Positions 62,934-64,000 of a stretch of 64,000 nucleotides of DNA are shown in pieces. The position numbers were made by a program, and so were the translations under genes. The stretch is from positions 1-64,000 of the forward strand of contig NZ_ACLQ01000019.1 in NCBI RefSeq assembly GCF_000174755.1. Direction: 5' to 3'. Each line of letters begins with the position of its first letter. Position 1 is the stretch's first letter. The notes beneath the pieces are model-generated. The model was not told where the DNA came from. It was given only the letters and a program-made list of their open reading frames with translations, and did not search any database. This DNA comes from Capnocytophaga gingivalis ATCC 33624 (lineage in GTDB: Bacteria > Bacteroidota > Bacteroidia > Flavobacteriales > Flavobacteriaceae).

Positions 62934-63794
62934 ATGATACAGTCTATGACCGGCTTTGGGAAGAGTACCCTTCAGCTGGAAAACAAAAAAATCACTCTTG
63001 AGATAAAGTCTCTAAATAGTAAGGCTATTGACCTGAATGTCCGTATCCCTCAGGCTTATAGAGAAAAGGAATTGTTGCTAAGGAAAGTGATTTCCGATCG
63101 CTTGGAGAGGGGTAAAATTGACTTTACCCTCACCGTGGAGAATACCTCTCAGTCAAGCGCTACCCTGATCAATACGGCTGTTGTACGAGGATATATGGAG
63201 CAGCTACAGACAATAACTCCTGAGGCCTCTTCTGTAGATCTCCTTGGAATAGCCATGCGTCTCCCCGAGGCTATATCAACTCTTCTGGAAGAGGTGAATG
63301 AAGAGGAATTTGCTCTGATAGAAAAACAACTACTTATAGCACTGGAACATTTGCAAGACTTCCGCTCTAAGGAAGGGGCTATCCTCAAGAAGGATTTCTC
63401 GCTTCGTATCTCCAATATACAAGATCTCTTACAGCAGGTGGAAGTGCTTGATGAAGAACGATTCCAATCCATACGTAGCCGTATGGAGCGCGCTATTGAC
63501 GAAATAAGAGAGCGTGTGGATGAAAACCGCTTTGAACAAGAGCTAATTTTCTACCTTGAAAAATTGGATATTACCGAGGAAAAGGTACGCTTGGCCAACC
63601 ATTTGAATTACTTTCTCGCTACCTTGGAAGAAACACAGTCCAACGGACGTAAACTTGGATTCATCGCGCAGGAGATGGGGCGTGAAATCAACACCTTAGG
63701 CTCCAAAGCCAACCATGCCGCGATGCAACAAATCGTCGTACTAATGAAAAATGAATTGGAGAAAATAAAGGAACAGGTGCTCAATATCCTTTGA
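62934..63794 (+). CDS. yicC: YicC-family endoribonuclease
   Basis: 286 aa from the ATG at 62934 (MIQSMTGFGKS). Family signatures: SMTGFGKSTLQ, EIKSLNSKAIDLNVRIP and the C-terminal ELIFYLEKLDITEEKVRLANHL with LGFIAQEMGREINTLGSKAN. YicC proteins cut RNA and affect small RNA turnover in E. coli; the role in Bacteroidota is not established. Confidence 0.93.
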   Translation: MIQSMTGFGKSTLQLENKKITLEIKSLNSKAIDLNVRIPQAYREKELLLRKVISDRLERGKIDFTLTVENTSQSSATLINTAVVRGYMEQLQTITPEASSVDLLGIAMRLPEAISTLLEEVNEEEFALIEKQLLIALEHLQDFRSKEGAILKKDFSLRISNIQDLLQQVEVLDEERFQSIRSRMERAIDEIRERVDENRFEQELIFYLEKLDITEEKVRLANHLNYFLATLEETQSNGRKLGFIAQEMGREINTLGSKANHAAMQQIVVLMKNELEKIKEQVLNIL

Positions 63795-63821
63795 TAATGA
63801 ATATTTAATAGCTTAATATTT

Positions 63822-63850
63822 AAGCGCTGGTGCGAATCGCACCAGCGCTT
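63822..63850. repeat. GC-rich 14-bp palindrome downstream of yicC
   Basis: AAGCGCTGGTGCGA (63822-63835), one base, then its exact complement TCGCACCAGCGCTT (63837-63850). It is GC-rich in a very AT-rich intergenic region and lacks a T-run, so it may be a terminator without tail or a protein-binding site. Confidence 0.65.
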
Positions 63851-63912
63851 GAACGTTATATTGACTAACGGCTAATAACATGAGTAACAGAATAGTTATT
63901 AGGCATTGATCA

Positions 63913-64000
63913 TTAAAAAATGTCCCCTTCTTTTAGTTTTTCGGTATTTTCAGCCAATTGAAGTTCATCGATAAGGCGCTGAATATCCCCATTCATGATA
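63913..64000 (-). CDS. 3' end of an unidentified gene (cut by window edge)
   Basis: The minus strand encodes IMNGDIQRLIDELQLAENT then EKLKEGDIF and a TAA stop (63913-63915). Only about 28 codons are inside the window, too few to name the protein. The sequence looks coding (helical, charged). Confidence 0.5.
   Translation of the reverse strand, partial: IMNGDIQRLIDELQLAENTEKLKEGDIF

Overview
The window is chromosomal DNA of a low-GC member of the Flavobacteriaceae (Bacteroidota), most probably a Capnocytophaga. The evidence is the gliding-motility pair gldF-gldG, flavobacterial promoters of the form TTG-N19-22-TANNTTTG upstream of many genes, almost no Shine-Dalgarno sequences, a class II HMG-CoA reductase, and a lipoprotein carrying the Capnocytophaga-type surface export signal (Cys-Gly-Lys-Asp-Asp-Glu). 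The species is inferred; no rRNA is present. I see no prophage, insertion sequence, CRISPR array or replication origin.

Layout. 1-2 kb: 5' part of topA and complete prfB (minus strand). 2.0-2.5 kb: an intergenic region with degenerate repeats. 2.5-6.3 kb: a plus-strand operon of a YciO/Sua5-like protein, truA, a VOC protein and dnaG. 6.3-11.3 kb: a minus-strand operon of a degenerate arginase-fold protein, a putative porin, aat and a class III aminotransferase. 11.5-16 kb: UspA, two tandem porin paralogues and an RlmL-like methyltransferase. 16-19 kb (minus): a methyltransferase, an LptF/G permease and a frameshifted lolA. 19-32.9 kb (plus): gldF-gldG, dnaN, aspartate kinase, gyrA, a TPR protein, pncB, gapA, a GlcNAc-kinase-like protein and a FAD oxidoreductase, with tRNA-Ser(UGA) on the minus strand. 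33-36 kb (minus): a PgpH-like 7TM-HD phosphohydrolase and a CtlX-like amidinohydrolase. 36.3-38.5 kb: a DpnII-like restriction-modification operon, followed at once by parE. 40.4-42.1 kb: a small accessory patch with a decayed PASTA fragment, a membrane protein and an Imm11-like protein. 42-53 kb: an HPRT-adenylate kinase fusion, a DnaQ/GIY-YIG protein, a cysteine-less thioredoxin-fold protein, a PASTA protein, a sigma-54-type response regulator, a FadL-like porin, proS and a polyprenol-mannose synthase. 53-64 kb: a surface lipoprotein with an outer-membrane partner, an Rrf2 regulator, an HMA lipoprotein, lspA, holA, HMG-CoA reductase, an M64 peptidase, a sigma-54 activator, yicC and the 3' end of one more gene.

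Most of the window is core housekeeping: DNA topology (topA, gyrA, parE), replication (dnaG, dnaN, holA), translation (prfB, truA, proS, aat, tRNA-Ser) and envelope biogenesis (lolA, LptF/G, lspA, porins). The best candidates for something less ordinary are the restriction-modification cassette with a small unassigned nuclease between two DpnII-type methylases, the accessory patch at 40.4-42.1 kb, the HPRT-Adk fusion, and several proteins that keep a fold but lack the usual catalytic or metal-binding residues (DnaG zinc ribbon, arginase-like, thioredoxin-like).

Three genes (lolA, a small lipoprotein and a Tyr-rich lipoprotein) are each broken by an apparent single-base loss in a homopolymer run. 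This could be sequencing error or real phase variation; the sequence alone cannot decide.
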